A stretch of 64,000 bases of DNA from contig JAWZYU010000019.1 in the NCBI GenBank assembly GCA_038380435.1, forward strand, positions 18,253,801 through 18,317,800. Reading direction: 5' to 3'. The notes under the pieces were generated by a model. The model saw only the letters and a program-made list of their open reading frames with translations. It had not been told where the DNA came from and did no database searches. The position numbers and the translations under genes were made by a program. How positions within the stretch are numbered: the first letter of the stretch is position 1; the number at the start of each line of letters is the position of its first letter. Source of the stretch: Ryuthela nishihirai (lineage: Eukaryota; Arthropoda; Arachnida; Araneae; Heptathelidae). Positions 33,306 to 44,400 of the stretch are shown one piece after another.

Positions 33306-33690
33306 GGTTGGGTTGTTTTACCTCTGAGCGGCACTTTTTTGCACACAATGGGCTAAATGGCCAGGTCACATGGACCCCGAAGGCTCAGAGAAGGTTGGGG
33401 GAGGGGACCCACTGGAATAGCTGTTGGGAGACAGATGGTAGCCTCCCGTCAAGGCCATCCAGCGTGTTCTTTAACGTGCACAGGGTATGGCTCTCCCGCA
33501 CACGGGGCCACGGCTTAACATCCCATCCGACGGACGGCGGCCTTTCCAAGCCCATCGGTGTCCTTTACTGACCGTGGGCAGGCCGGGGAATTTTGCGGAG
33601 ATAAATCTCAACGCTGACCCAGCTGGGACTCGAACCTGTGAACTACAGATTACGAGCCTGGCGCGCTACCGACTGAGCAACCCCCGCCTC
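33306..33690 (-). mobile_element. SINE-B, best copy, 13-bp TSD
   Basis: Flanked by GAATAGGACTATG at 33,293-33,305 and 33,691-33,703. On the minus strand the head is 'GCTCAGTCGGTAGCGCGCCA', loop CTCGTAA, box B 'GGTTCGAGTCCCAG'. The body includes 'GACGTTAAGCC'-like and 'GCACGTTAAAGAACACGC' words. The 3' end is 'GGTAAAACAACCCAACCC'. It serves as reference for the other copies. Confidence 0.92.
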
Positions 33691-33703
33691 GAATAGGACT
33701 ATG

Positions 33704-34883
33704 ATACTTGCATCTGATTGTGAGTAAGTGAGGTAGTGACTGAGTGTATGCAGCCGATTGTAAGTGAGGTAGTGACTGAATAACTGATAGGGGGTATGTC
33801 TTATTCTAACTAAGATGCAGAAATCGAAGAGCTCTTACAATTTGCACGTAAGGGTAATCCTAACAGTAGATTTCGCAAAAAAACTGGCCTTCGAAGTATT
33901 CTTCCAGATCAAATAGAGGCCAAGGCTGGATCTGTAAGCGCTAGAAACAATTTGGTTTCCATCTTCTAAACGATATTACGAATTTGATCAGTCTATCGCG
34001 GTCAGTTGTCAAATTTAAATCTATATATACTAAATATAACTATTGATGCCTGTGGGTATTTCTTTTCAATATCTTAGAAACGTTACGAAATTTCTGATCC
34101 ATTAGATTCCTCGAAGTCAAAGGTCAAATTCCTCCTTGTGCTAGAGAGGTGAGATTTGGTGCTCAGTGGTTCTTCAGGTCATAGATCTCAGAAACGTTAA
34201 GAAATTTCAGATCCTGTGTCATGTTCACGGCCAAATAGCGATAAGGGTGATGGTCGTGAAATCAAGAGGTGCGGAACATCATTCTTATATGCAATTTTGA
34301 TTTCTCGATTAAAATATAACTAAAGAATATAGAAGTGGATAATAGAATATATTTATAATATTTTTATAAGCAATGATTTCAATAATGTCATTGTAATGTT
34401 TGTCAAAATATTTTAATGTGGTCGCAACTAAAATAATCTAAATTGAAGAACATAATGTGAAATATATCATATAATTATACACTATCTATTAAATAACAGT
34501 TAACAAAAATTAAAATTTGAAATAGGAATTGACCAAAAATACACAAAGTAACATAAAGTATTATTATTTCATTTAAATTTTAGTAACTAATATCTTGTTC
34601 CATACCACCTAAATAACCTGCTACTATAATATTAGATTCAAAAGAGATCACAAAATGCGACAGTCTCACAGTACAGTAGATTTTATATTTTTCGCTTCCA
34701 GTAGGAGGTTCCTGTCCACTGAGATATTGTTCTTTGCAAAAATGTTGAAACTTTGCTCCCTCTTCATCCCAGTGATGAATCTTCGTTCACAGTATTTGCA
34801 TGCTGAGCGTATATTGTAATTTACGAACGACGTATTTGTAACAGGAATTTTAAATTTTGGTTGTGGAGAATAATTTTGGTTGT
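33704..34883. other. Unassigned
   Basis: A short duplication 'AAGTGAGGTAGTGACTGA' lies at 33,726-33,780. Otherwise nothing is recognised. Confidence 0.4.
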
Positions 34884-34953
34884 GGAGGTAAGAGGAAAGA
34901 TTAGTGCCAATATCAAGAGTTTCATATTGGCACTAATCATTCCTCTTACCTCC
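34884..34953. repeat. 70-nt near-perfect hairpin
   Basis: Arms of 30 nt (34,884-34,913 and 34,924-34,953) pair with a single mismatch around a 10-nt loop CAAGAGTTTC. Arm text begins GGAGGTAAGAGGAAAGATTA. Size and shape would fit a small-RNA precursor, but a fold-back repeat is as likely. Confidence 0.8.
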
Positions 34954-35067
34954 AGGGAGTAGTGGAAAAATAACACTTTTATTTTAAGAGATAAACAAAA
35001 AAATTAATTTTGTGCCAAACAGATACTAATAAACTATTATTATTTGCATTTTCCCACTCATCTATTC

Positions 35068-35482
35068 AAGTGGTCCTCAACCTTTTATGCTTCACGTACA
35101 GTCGCTCAAAAAAGTATCCGAACACTATGGTTGATTTCAGAATTCAGAAAAAATATCTGGCTACGATTTTTTTTAAAAATTAGTGATCTGGACACTTCGT
35201 GTCACGTGACACGAAGGTTGCCAGATCACTAATTTCTAAAAAAAACCTTGCCAGATATTTTTTCTGAATTCTGTAATCAACCATAGTGTTCGGATACATT
35301 TTTGAGCGACTGTACCCCCTGGAAATGTGTATGTAACTGACGTACTCCTTGTATAGATAGATAAAACTATAGTTATAATATAACAATGGTTATTTTTACT
35401 TTGTTACTAGATCTAGCTAGTTTTGAGCTCTCACGGCGTGCCCCCAAAAGTTTTACCGCGTACTCCACACTGAGAACTCCTA
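35068..35482. mobile_element. hAT MITE (family 1) with nested MITE
   Basis: Ends AGTGGTCCTCAACC and, from the right, TAGGAGTTCTCAGTG match the hAT termini at 1,291 and 36,360. Imperfect 8-bp duplications ATCTATTC/ATCTAATG flank it. A mariner-type MITE splits it at 35,097-35,314. Confidence 0.8.
35099..35312. mobile_element. Tc1/mariner-type fold-back MITE, copy 1
   Basis: 214 bp, flanked by TA. The whole element is one long inverted repeat: ends CAGTCGCTCAAAAA and 'TTTTTGAGCGACTG', inner arms 'GATCTGG.CA.CTTCGTGTCACG'. It sits inside a hAT MITE, so it is the younger insertion. Confidence 0.88.
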
Positions 35483-36351
35483 ATCTAATGCTTCCAATTT
35501 CCACAGTTTGACCCAATAAATGCGGAAAATGATGAAAATTCCAATTGTGACCTGTAATGATGGAATACATAGGAAAATGTTGAAGTTTCAATTAAATTTT
35601 GCAAACGACCTACTGGTTATAGAAGTTTGAAATCTTTGTGGTAGAGTGTGATGTGCAATCGGTTTTACATTTGCAACAATCATTTGCCTAATTTCCACTG
35701 TGATGGAGGGAGGAAGCTTTTTTTTGTGTTTTAATAGATAATTGAGGAATTATTTTGTTTTATAGGTACAGAAAAAATATTAAAATTTGCATTTACGCAA
35801 TGAACTGTTAGTTTGAATTTCCAATATTAGATGATCCTAAATTGGGAATCAAATTTCATTCCTTTGAAAACGAAGTCTGATATTCACGAGAGGTGATATA
35901 TTGTTCTTCTAGTTACAAATTCTGATCACAGTACGACAAATGGTATTTGATTTCAGAACACCCCGAAATTATTCTGGTGACTCAATTCAAGGTTTTGCGA
36001 ACGATAATTATTATAGCAATAGCTGTACGAAATCTTTAGATTTTTATTATCAATTCATTCATATGAAACATAATTTTCTTGCAGCCTGCGACAAGAGATC
36101 CATTCTAGAGATTTCTTTTCCCAGGTTCAGGGTCATATAAAAATCCAACTTTCAATCAATTAATAATTAATACCCCCATTGTACTAAACGTATTAACCAT
36201 TACCCTCTTGCATTTGTAATTGTTCGGTGTAAGAATCCGCGCTTTCTGTAAGTTTTTCTACATAAATGCAATTTAATTATTAGAAGTAAGAGTTATGAGA
36301 GATTAGAAGAAATTACCCTTCAATTGGGTAGCACTAAAGGCGAAGACATTG
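35483..36351. other. Unassigned
   Basis: Nothing recognised. Confidence 0.4.
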
Positions 36352-36359
36352 CTCTAGAG

Positions 36360-36589
36360 CAGTGGTTCTCAATCTTTTATGCTTCACGCACCCCCTGGAA
36401 ATGTGTATGTAACACTTGTATAGATATTAAAAACGATAGTTATAGTATAACAATGGAATAAAATAAAATATATTTATTTATAACATATATCTAGTTATAT
36501 ATATTATTAGAAATTTGATTCCCAATTTTGAGCTCTCACGGCATACCCCAAAAATTTTTACCGCGTACCCCCCACGTTGAGAACCCCTA
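36360..36589. mobile_element. hAT MITE (family 1), 8-bp TSD
   Basis: 230 bp between perfect CTCTAGAG duplications (36,352-36,359; 36,590-36,597). Ends CAGTGGTTCTCAATC and, from the right, TAGGGGTTCTCAACG. The first 100 bp ('TTTTATGCTTCACGCACCCC', 'CTGGAAATGTGTATGTAAC') match the transposase-bearing relic at 1,291. Confidence 0.9.
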
Positions 36590-36597
36590 CTCTAGAG

Positions 36598-37656
36598 TAA
36601 CGCCTTGATTTTTCTAATTACTTGTTTTAGGTACTCATTATATTATTTTTCAATCATCTAATAGATAACGTTGCATAAAGTTGTGCAAAATCCATTATCC
36701 TTGATTTTGTCATGATAGAGAGGCTCCATTTACTACTGGGCTCCAGGGCCCCCAAATTATCGATCCAGCTTTACCCTTTAAACAATTCCTTGAAAAGAGG
36801 TCTGACAGTAAGTATAATACAAGACATAAAGACAGTCTGGAAGTCAATGTCTTTTGGATTTTATATGTCCAGGAGAGAAGAAAAGTTGAATAAATATAAG
36901 AGACTTAGAGATTATTACAAGATAACCGATGTTAATAACTATGTTTCGCATTTCATTGAAACATTTCACAGTAACTTAATGGTTACTATGAAATGTAGAA
37001 GGGTAAACTAAGTAGTAAGTTAAAGGGTAAAGATAGTAACTAAGTAGTTTTTTTCTAACAAATGTACCAAACTACTTAGGTGAGAAAGGTGACAAGAGAG
37101 GTCTTGAGAAGGCTGCCGTCCTTTGGATGGGTCATACGCTGTGTCCCTTAAAAAACAGACTGTGTGGTTTGACAGGAGGTTTCCATGTCTCCTGAGAGCT
37201 GTACAGTGGCTCCCCTTCGCAAACCTTCTGTGAGTCCTTGAGGCCTTTGTAATCTGGATCTTTAGCCTATTAGGTGGAAATAAAAGTGCAGCTCAGTATG
37301 TCAGTATGTCAGAGGAATTAGCAACCCACTCTCTCCCACATACACGATAGATAGATACTTAGTTTTAAAACAACCTAAAATATATTTGTTTTCTATATTA
37401 TGAATCATAAGTTATTTTAATGTCTTTTCTCATGGTTTAATTCAAAGCTTTAGTATTTTTTAAGATGCCAGATACAGAGCAAACGAATGTTTCTTAAACG
37501 ATTATTACGAGGCATTTGCTATAGACGTCATATCGCGATTGTTACTCTATACCACATCGATGAATAACAATTAAATTCCGTTTGACGAAACAGAATACAA
37601 GTTTTAACTGACATGTTTGTTTTTCGCTGTGCTCTGATTAGAGTCGTCACTTCCAG
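36598..37656. other. Unassigned
   Basis: A frame of 100 codons from an ATG at 36,712 is open but has no recognised motif. A CAGTATGT duplication lies at 37,294-37,310. Confidence 0.35.
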
Positions 37657-38302
37657 GAAGTAGAAGCAAGTCATCCCAGATCCTTGGAGACATCCAACGG
37701 CGATCGACATCAAGCAGGTGAGAGGGTAAGTCATGAGGTAAGTGGAATATGATTATTGGAAACTGAGCATCTCATATAGTTTACTTCTACGGAGCAGAAC
37801 GCTTTGCCAACTTGGGCTGCGTTGAAATTTTTAAAATTGAAAACATTCGGATTTTAGAGTTATAAAAATGAAGAAATGTTTTAATCTTAAAATCAATTCT
37901 TTTGCTCCCCAAGGCGATACAAACATTTCATTATGATTGTCTGGTTTAAGCTTAAAAAATATAAATTGTGAAATTAGAATTAAAGTGATCGTTAGTATCA
38001 AAATCTTTCATTTTTAGTTTTTCTTGTAGAAAAGAACAGTCTTAATGGTTTAGGAATAGAGTAGATTTCACAAATGTAACCTATAGATCATTTTGTCTCG
38101 AAACAGGAATAAATGCTCTCCACACTTGCACAAAGGAAGTTTTGTCATGCGTATTGAAAGTGTCTTATTTGTCAAGTTGGATCCAAATAAAAAGCTGCTG
38201 ACTTTAATGCAACCGATAGCTCATTACCTAATTGTGCGTAACGTTATAAATATTTCTAAATTCAAGTTTAAAGTTCGAGTGGAAGGGAGGGAAATCACCT
38301 AA
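37657..38302 (+). CDS. Candidate two-exon gene end
   Basis: A weak candidate with no recognised domain. An acceptor CACTTCCAG precedes a 61-bp exon at 37,657-37,717, which ends at CAGCAG-like AAGCAG|GTGAG. A second acceptor, TCGAAACAG, precedes 38,107. Joined in phase, the frame continues without a stop from the first exon to TAA at 38,300-38,302, about 84 codons. The last 55 residues are rich in hydrophobic and basic residues. The 389-bp intron is AT-rich. The upstream gene body was not found, so this may be chance. Confidence 0.2.
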
Positions 38303-38862
38303 TTTTCGTTCACAAAAATGTTTTTCTAACATATCGTGATGTAAAAGCACCGAATACTTAAATTGTTAGCAAAATAAGGCTGTAGAGTGTCTTCATTTAG
38401 ATATGATACTTTAGTTGTTACAATGAGTTTGGGCCATTTCTTGGCCGATCTCATCGCCATCCGAGTCAGTAAGAATAACTACAGGCAAATGGAATGGGCG
38501 GGCATTATTTCTCCATATGATGCTTAGAAACAGAACAAAAGATATGTTGGTTGGATTAACCAGAGCATTGGCCCTTTGCTTTACGTCATTCCATTCCTTC
38601 CACTTTTTATTTAATATGTAAAAAATAGATAAAGTAACGGCGTCGATTATATTAAATCACTATATTCTAAATAAACTAAACGTTTTCGTTATTTATGAAT
38701 TACGAGTGTAAAATAAGAGTTAAAATTTCAACGACTTTTTAACTCTGGAGACATTATATTAACTTTTAGTACTGAATGTATAAAAAACTATTTTATAATG
38801 CAATACTGACCTAAAATGTTTGACGAATTGGTTGAATTAAAATGTTACAATAGTAACCTCCA
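38303..38862. other. Unassigned
   Basis: Nothing recognised. Confidence 0.4.
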
Positions 38863-38875
38863 CAGTCGAAGCAGA

Positions 38876-39160
38876 TTCCCCGCCCTGCCCACGGTCAGTA
38901 GGGGACACCGATGGGCTTGGAAAGGCCGCCGTCCGTCGGATGGGACGTTAAGCCGTGGCCCCGTGTGCGGGAGAGACATACCCTGTGCACGTTAAAAAAC
39001 ACGCTGGATGGCCTTGACGGGAGGCTACCATCTGTCTCCCAACAGCTGTTCCAGTGGGTCCCCTCCCCCAACCTTCTCTGAGCCTTCGGGGTCCATGTGA
39101 CCTGGCCATTTAGCCCATGGTGTGCAAAAAAGTGCCGCTCAGAGGTAAAACAACCCAACC
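38876..39160 (+). mobile_element. SINE-B, 5'-truncated, 13-bp TSD
   Basis: Perfect CAGTCGAAGCAGA repeats flank it (38,863-38,875; 39,161-39,173). The tRNA head is missing and the element starts at 'CGCCCTGCCCACGGTCAG', so truncation happened at insertion. It is little diverged from the 33,306 copy. Confidence 0.92.
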
Positions 39161-39217
39161 CAGTCGAAGCAGACAGCCCCTCGCTTGTCTCGGAAAGTGA
39201 TGTCACGTAGTGCATGT

Positions 39218-39607
39218 TGCTTCCGAGACGTAGTGCATGTTGCCGCACCCAAAACAGCCACGCGCGCTGATAGTGGTAGCAATTGATCGCTTCGCAAATT
39301 GCATGGACGCTTTTTGTTCTAATTGGTCGCGCCTGGGAGGAGGAATGTACCTGACCATCTGTCGATCAGAGTCCCGTGGACGCGCATTACTTCGACTGCT
39401 CACTAAATGATTTAATACAAAATCTATGAGGTCTCTTGAATTAAACCAGTTCCAGCGCTCCTGCAATGCAATCTATTCATCAGTGCTATTCGGTACCTCC
39501 GATTTAATTCGATCGGCCACCAGCAGGTCGACCAATTCCTCAAATGTGGACAATTTTCTGCTTTCAATATACGTTCTCCATATTTCCCTAATTTTTCCGA
39601 AAACGTG
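39218..39607 (-). pseudogene. Duplicated gag fragment of gypsy-like element
   Basis: It closely matches 40,207-40,577. The minus strand encodes 'RDLIDFVLNHLVSSR', 'RYIPPPRRDQLEQ' and, at the end, 'ARGCFGCGN', probably the start of a CCHC zinc knuckle. It lies downstream of the protease piece, so it is a second copy of gag and out of normal order. Confidence 0.7.
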
Positions 39608-39649
39608 GTCCACGTTTCGTGTGCAAGCTTCTATGCCCTATCCAAGCTT

Positions 39650-40014
39650 CTATGCCCCGTATTCCGCCAAACTTCCTTCTATGCCCATTCTCCGCCAAAT
39701 TGCGCTTAAATTAACGGCAGAAAGCGCTTTAAAATCGTCCTTCGTCAGAAGTGCAGGAAGTGCCAGACGTGATGAAACATCAATCACTAAATTAATTTCT
39801 GGCCTAATCATGGAGTCATGGGGGAATTGCATCCCCCCACTAACTGCACAGGAACGTGGATCATTGCAGCTATCTCGAAATCTCCAAATGTTGTCCTCAG
39901 CTTGATCGTCGTCTTCCGCGTGAAAAACTGCTCTGGGACAACATCTCTTCTAATCACGGAGATTTCAGCGCCAGAATCAATCACAGCTGTGAAAGCATTC
40001 TGGCCACATCGCAC
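39650..40014 (-). pseudogene. Retroelement aspartic protease fragment
   Basis: The minus strand reads 'AVIDSGAEISVIRRDV' at about 39,960-40,005, with the D-S-G active-site motif of retroelement proteases. 'MIRPEINLVIDVSSRLALP' follows in a neighbouring frame. No reverse transcriptase follows. This is a short relic. Confidence 0.75.
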
Positions 40015-40049
40015 ATTCGCCGTCTGAAGTTGGGTAAGTCTAACCGTTG

Positions 40050-41100
40050 TTAATTGCCCTTCGTCCTAAGCTTCAAACATGTGCGTTGAAACGCGGGTAC
40101 ATCATGCCTCTTCCTGCTCGTCTCATACAGTATACACTCTATTAAATCCAACACTGGGAGATTACCTCTTTGCTCGCCATTGGGGACAATATCTGCGAAG
40201 ATGCTGCTTCGAGACGCACCCAAACAGCCACGCGCGCTGATAGTGGTAGCAACTGATCGCTTCGCAAATTGCATGGGCGCTCTTTGTTCTAATTGCTCAC
40301 GCCTGGGAGGAGGAATGTACCTGGCCATCTGTTGATCACAGTCCCGTGGACGCGCATTAATTCGACTGCTCGCTAAATGATGTAATATATAATCTATGAG
40401 GTCCCTTGGATTAAACCAGTCCCAGCGCCCCTGCAGTGTAATGTATTCATCAGTGCTACTCGGTACCTCTGATTTAATTCGATCGGCCAACAGCAGGTCG
40501 ATCAATTCCTCAAATATGGACAATTTTCTGCTTTCAATATACCTTCTCCATATTTCCCTAATTTTTCCGAAAACGTCAAAAGATCGTTCAGCTTCTCCCG
40601 AAAAATGGAGAGGACTACCTGGCTCCTGACCTTTTCAGGCACGCCCTGATTAGCGAAAACGCTCTTGATCCTCTTGAAACACAAATGAATGTAGAGGAGA
40701 GTTTCTGGGGCGATCCCAACGTCAGAACCAAAATCCAATATTTCAGTACCTCATGCTCCTTCCTTTTCGCGGTGCTATGGGAATCGTACCCAGGCGAATC
40801 ATAACCATCACACGATGCACCGTGAGATCTGACGCCACTTGCCTTTGCTGTCTCAAGCTCAAGATGCCTCATTTGCAGTTCATGCTCGCGTTGTGCCTGC
40901 ATTTCTTCGCGCTGCGCTTGTCTTTCTTCGATTTCATTCGCAAGGGTCATTCTTCGGCCTCGGCCTCGCTTTGCGCTTGTCTATCAACTAGTTCGAGTCG
41001 CGTTAATTCGAGTTTCCTCAATTCCAATTCGAGCTTTCTAGCGTCATCGGAATGCTCTGCTATTTCTTGAGTCGGATTTGTCAGTCGCTGACAGCATCTA
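40050..41100 (-). pseudogene. Gypsy-like gag relic
   Basis: From about 41,070 down the minus strand reads an acidic, Arg/Glu-rich coiled region ('LELELRKLELTRLELVDR', 'EIEERQAQREEMQAQRE', 'HELQMRHLELETAK'), then 'VPEKVRSQVVLSIFREKLND', then 'STDEYITLQGRWDWF' and 'YIPPPRREQLEQ'. This is the layout of gag proteins of arthropod LTR elements as I remember them. Stops and frame changes occur at about 40,510, 40,615 and 40,740. Confidence 0.7.
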
Positions 41101-41378
41101 CTGACAAATCAGACGCAATAGCCTTCATGTTTTGCGTTGATCTGTGTCGAGTAGTGTCCACGTAGTGCGATTTAGAACCGTTTCTCGCCTTCCCTCGCGT
41201 ATTTTATGGCATAGCACAGAATAACAACAAGACAAAAAACTGGTTCTATATACTAGATCTTACCGCACCTGATGTCAAGTTCTCGCAGCAATAATTTACT
41301 TTCCTGCCAGCACTAAACATTTGCTAAAAATGTCCCTTAATGTAACGCCACCTCGTACCGAACTCTCACAATACAGAT

Positions 41379-41460
41379 CCCGCTGATGACGCCAATGTAG
41401 ATAGGCTCCATTTCTGCCTGACTGGGCAGGAGAGTACCTGAACTTATCTCGTCAGGATGA
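41379..41460 (-). mobile_element. Possible PBS and LTR stub
   Basis: On the minus strand 'TTGGCGTCATCAGCGGG' (41,379-41,395) directly follows a terminus that reads TGTAG on the plus strand at 41,396. That is how a primer binding site next to a 5' LTR looks. The supposed LTR is cut after about 65 bp by the satellite. Confidence 0.5.
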
Positions 41461-44400
41461 TTTCCTTAGGTGCTAAGCGATACATATATACAATCCGCCA
41501 ATGATGCTTATCAGGTAGCAGAGCATCTAGTTTAAAAAGTTTCGTTTCGGACCTGTATTAGCGAGGTTCTATGGGTAACTGCTATTGCAATTAACTATTG
41601 CTTAGATAGGATAATGCACTCATTGCTAATATAGATCAATGAGTGGAGGGTTTAAACAGGTTTAGTGTAGTCAAATGATGGCCAAAATCAAATGCTATGA
41701 GTACCGGTTTCTTTCTCCTAAGATGTGGCTATAGGTATGATAATTTGAACTAAAATTTTCAATGTTTTCAGGCTTTTAAGTAAAGCTGAAAAAAAATATA
41801 TTTAGTTGCTTGTCATAACAAAATAATGGATTGAGAACCGTTCTTCCAGTACTTCAGTATATCACTTTAGAAATAAAGGATTAAGATTCATTTTGAAAAA
41901 GACGTTCAAGCATATTTTAAATTATACAGTTGAACTACTGACTCTAAAAGAAGTTTTTGTCAAGGAGAAAGCTAAACATGCCCGCGTCAGAGTGAAATGT
42001 CAGTGATGGTTAAAGACATATTCCATTTAAAAGTGACCTGGATCAAATTTTGTATAAGGCATGAATAATGGAATTCTCTTGAACATCTCTCTCACAAGTT
42101 CATTATTTATCACTATAACCTATACAGGTGAAAGGACTAAGGATATTATTACAAAATTACGAGTTCCATACTTTCTGTTTTGATTCATTTGGCAATGGCA
42201 ATCAGAAAAAAAAATAAATGATAGGGATAGTAAAATTATATTACTATTTATCTAAAATTTCAATGGTAGATCTAAAGTCAGAAAAAGTGCAAAATAATTA
42301 ATTAGGTAACTATATACATATATCAGGAATTCATTTATTATCTACCGTTTGTTTAGTTTTGCTTGCGAAGCGTTACATATATACAACCGGCCAATGATGC
42401 TTATCAGGTAGCAGAGCATATGGTTTAACAAGTTCCGTTTCGGACCCGTAATAGCGAGGGTCTATGGGTAACTGCTATTGCAATTAACTATTGTTTAGAT
42501 AGGATAATGCACTCATTGCTAATATAAGATCAATGAGTGGAGGGTTTAAACAGGTTTAGTGCAGTCAAATGATGGCCAAAATCAGATGCTATGAGTACAG
42601 TTTCCTTTTCCCTAGGATGTCACTATAGGTATGATAATTCGAACTAACCCTTTTAATGTACCTTTAGGTGAAGGTGACAAAAATATATTCAGCTGTTTGC
42701 GATAACAAAACAATTGCTTGAGAATCGTTCTCCCTGTATATCAATATAGTCCTTTAGGAATAAAAGATAATGAATCGTTAGGTAACATAGCATCTGGTTT
42801 AACAAGTTTGGTTTCGGACCTGTATTAGCGAGGGTCTATGGGTAACTGCTATTGCAATTAACATTGCTTAGGTAGGATAAGGCACTCATTGTCTAATACA
42901 AGACAAATGAGAGAAGGGTTTAAATAGGTTAGTGTAGTCAAATGATGGCCAAAATCAGATGCCATGAGAACCGTTTCGTTTTCCCTAGGATATGACTATA
43001 GGTATGATAATTAAGAACTAACCCTTTTAATGTACCTTTAGGTGAAAATGACAAAAATATATTCAGCTGTTTGCGAAAACAAAATAATTGATTGAGAATC
43101 GTTCTCCGTGTATATCAATATATCCCTTTAGGAATGAAAGATAATGAATCGTTAGGTAGCATAGCATCTGGTTTAACAAGTTTCGTTTCGGACCTGTATT
43201 AGCGAGGGTCTAGGGGTAATTGCTATTGCAATTAACGTTGCTTAGGTAGGATAAGGCACTCATTGTCTAATACAAAACAAATGAGTGGAGGGTTTAAATA
43301 GGTTAGTGTAGTCAAATGATGGCCAAAATCAGATGCCATGAGTACAGTTTCCTTTTCCCTAGGATATGACTATAGGTATGATAATTCGAACTAACCCTTT
43401 TAATGTACCTTTAGGAGAAGGCGACAAAAATATATTCAGCTGTTTGCGATAACAAAATAATTGCTTGAGAATTGTTCTCCGTGCATATCAGTATATCCCT
43501 TTAGGAATAAAAGATAATGAATCGTTGGGTAGCATAGCATCTGGTTTAACAAGTTTCGTTTCGGACCTGTATTAGCGAGGGTCTAGGGGTAATTGCTATT
43601 GCAATTAACATTGCTTAGGTAGGATAAGGCACTCATTGTCTAATACAAAACAAATGAGTGGAGGGTTTAAATAAGTTAGTGTAGTCAAATGATGGCCAAA
43701 ATCAGATGCCATGAGTACCGTTTCCTTTTCCCTAGGATATGACTATAGGTATGATAATTCGAACTAACCCTTTTAATGTACCTTTAGGAGAAGGCGACAA
43801 AAATATATTCAGCTGCTTGCGATAACAAAATAATTGCTTGAGAATTGTTCTCCGTGTATATCAGTATATCCCTTTAGGAATAAAAGATAATGAATCGTTG
43901 GGTAGCATAGCATCTGGTTTAACAAGTTTCGTTTCGGACCTGTATTAGCGAGGGTCTAGGGGTAATTGCTATTGCAATTAACATTGCTTAGGTAGGATAA
44001 GGCACTCATTGTTTAATACAAAACAAATGAGTGGAGGGTTTAAATAGGTTAGTGTAGTCAAATGATGGCCAAAATCAGATGCCATGAGTACAGTTTCCTT
44101 TTCCCTAGGATATGACTATAGGTATGATAATTCGAACTAACCCTTTTAATGTACCTTTAGGAGAAGGCGACAAAAATATATTCAGCTGCTTGCGATAACA
44201 AAATAATTGCTTGAGAATTGTTCTCCGTGTATATCAGTATATCCCTTTAGGAATAAAAGATAATGAATCGTTGGGTAGCATAGCATCTGGTTTAACAAGT
44301 TTCGTTTCGGACCTGTATTAGCGAGGGTCTAGGGGTAATTGCTATTGCAATTAACATTGCTTAGGTAGGATAAGGCACTCATTGTCTAATACAAAACAAA

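Noticed and set aside
36712..36745. Second LTR start like TGTAGATAGGCTCCATTT (41,396)
   Set aside because: Only 'AGGCTCCATTT' is shared; the rest does not align.
36712..37011. 100-codon ORF
   Set aside because: No motif, no splice or promoter sign, and low-complexity AT-driven residues.
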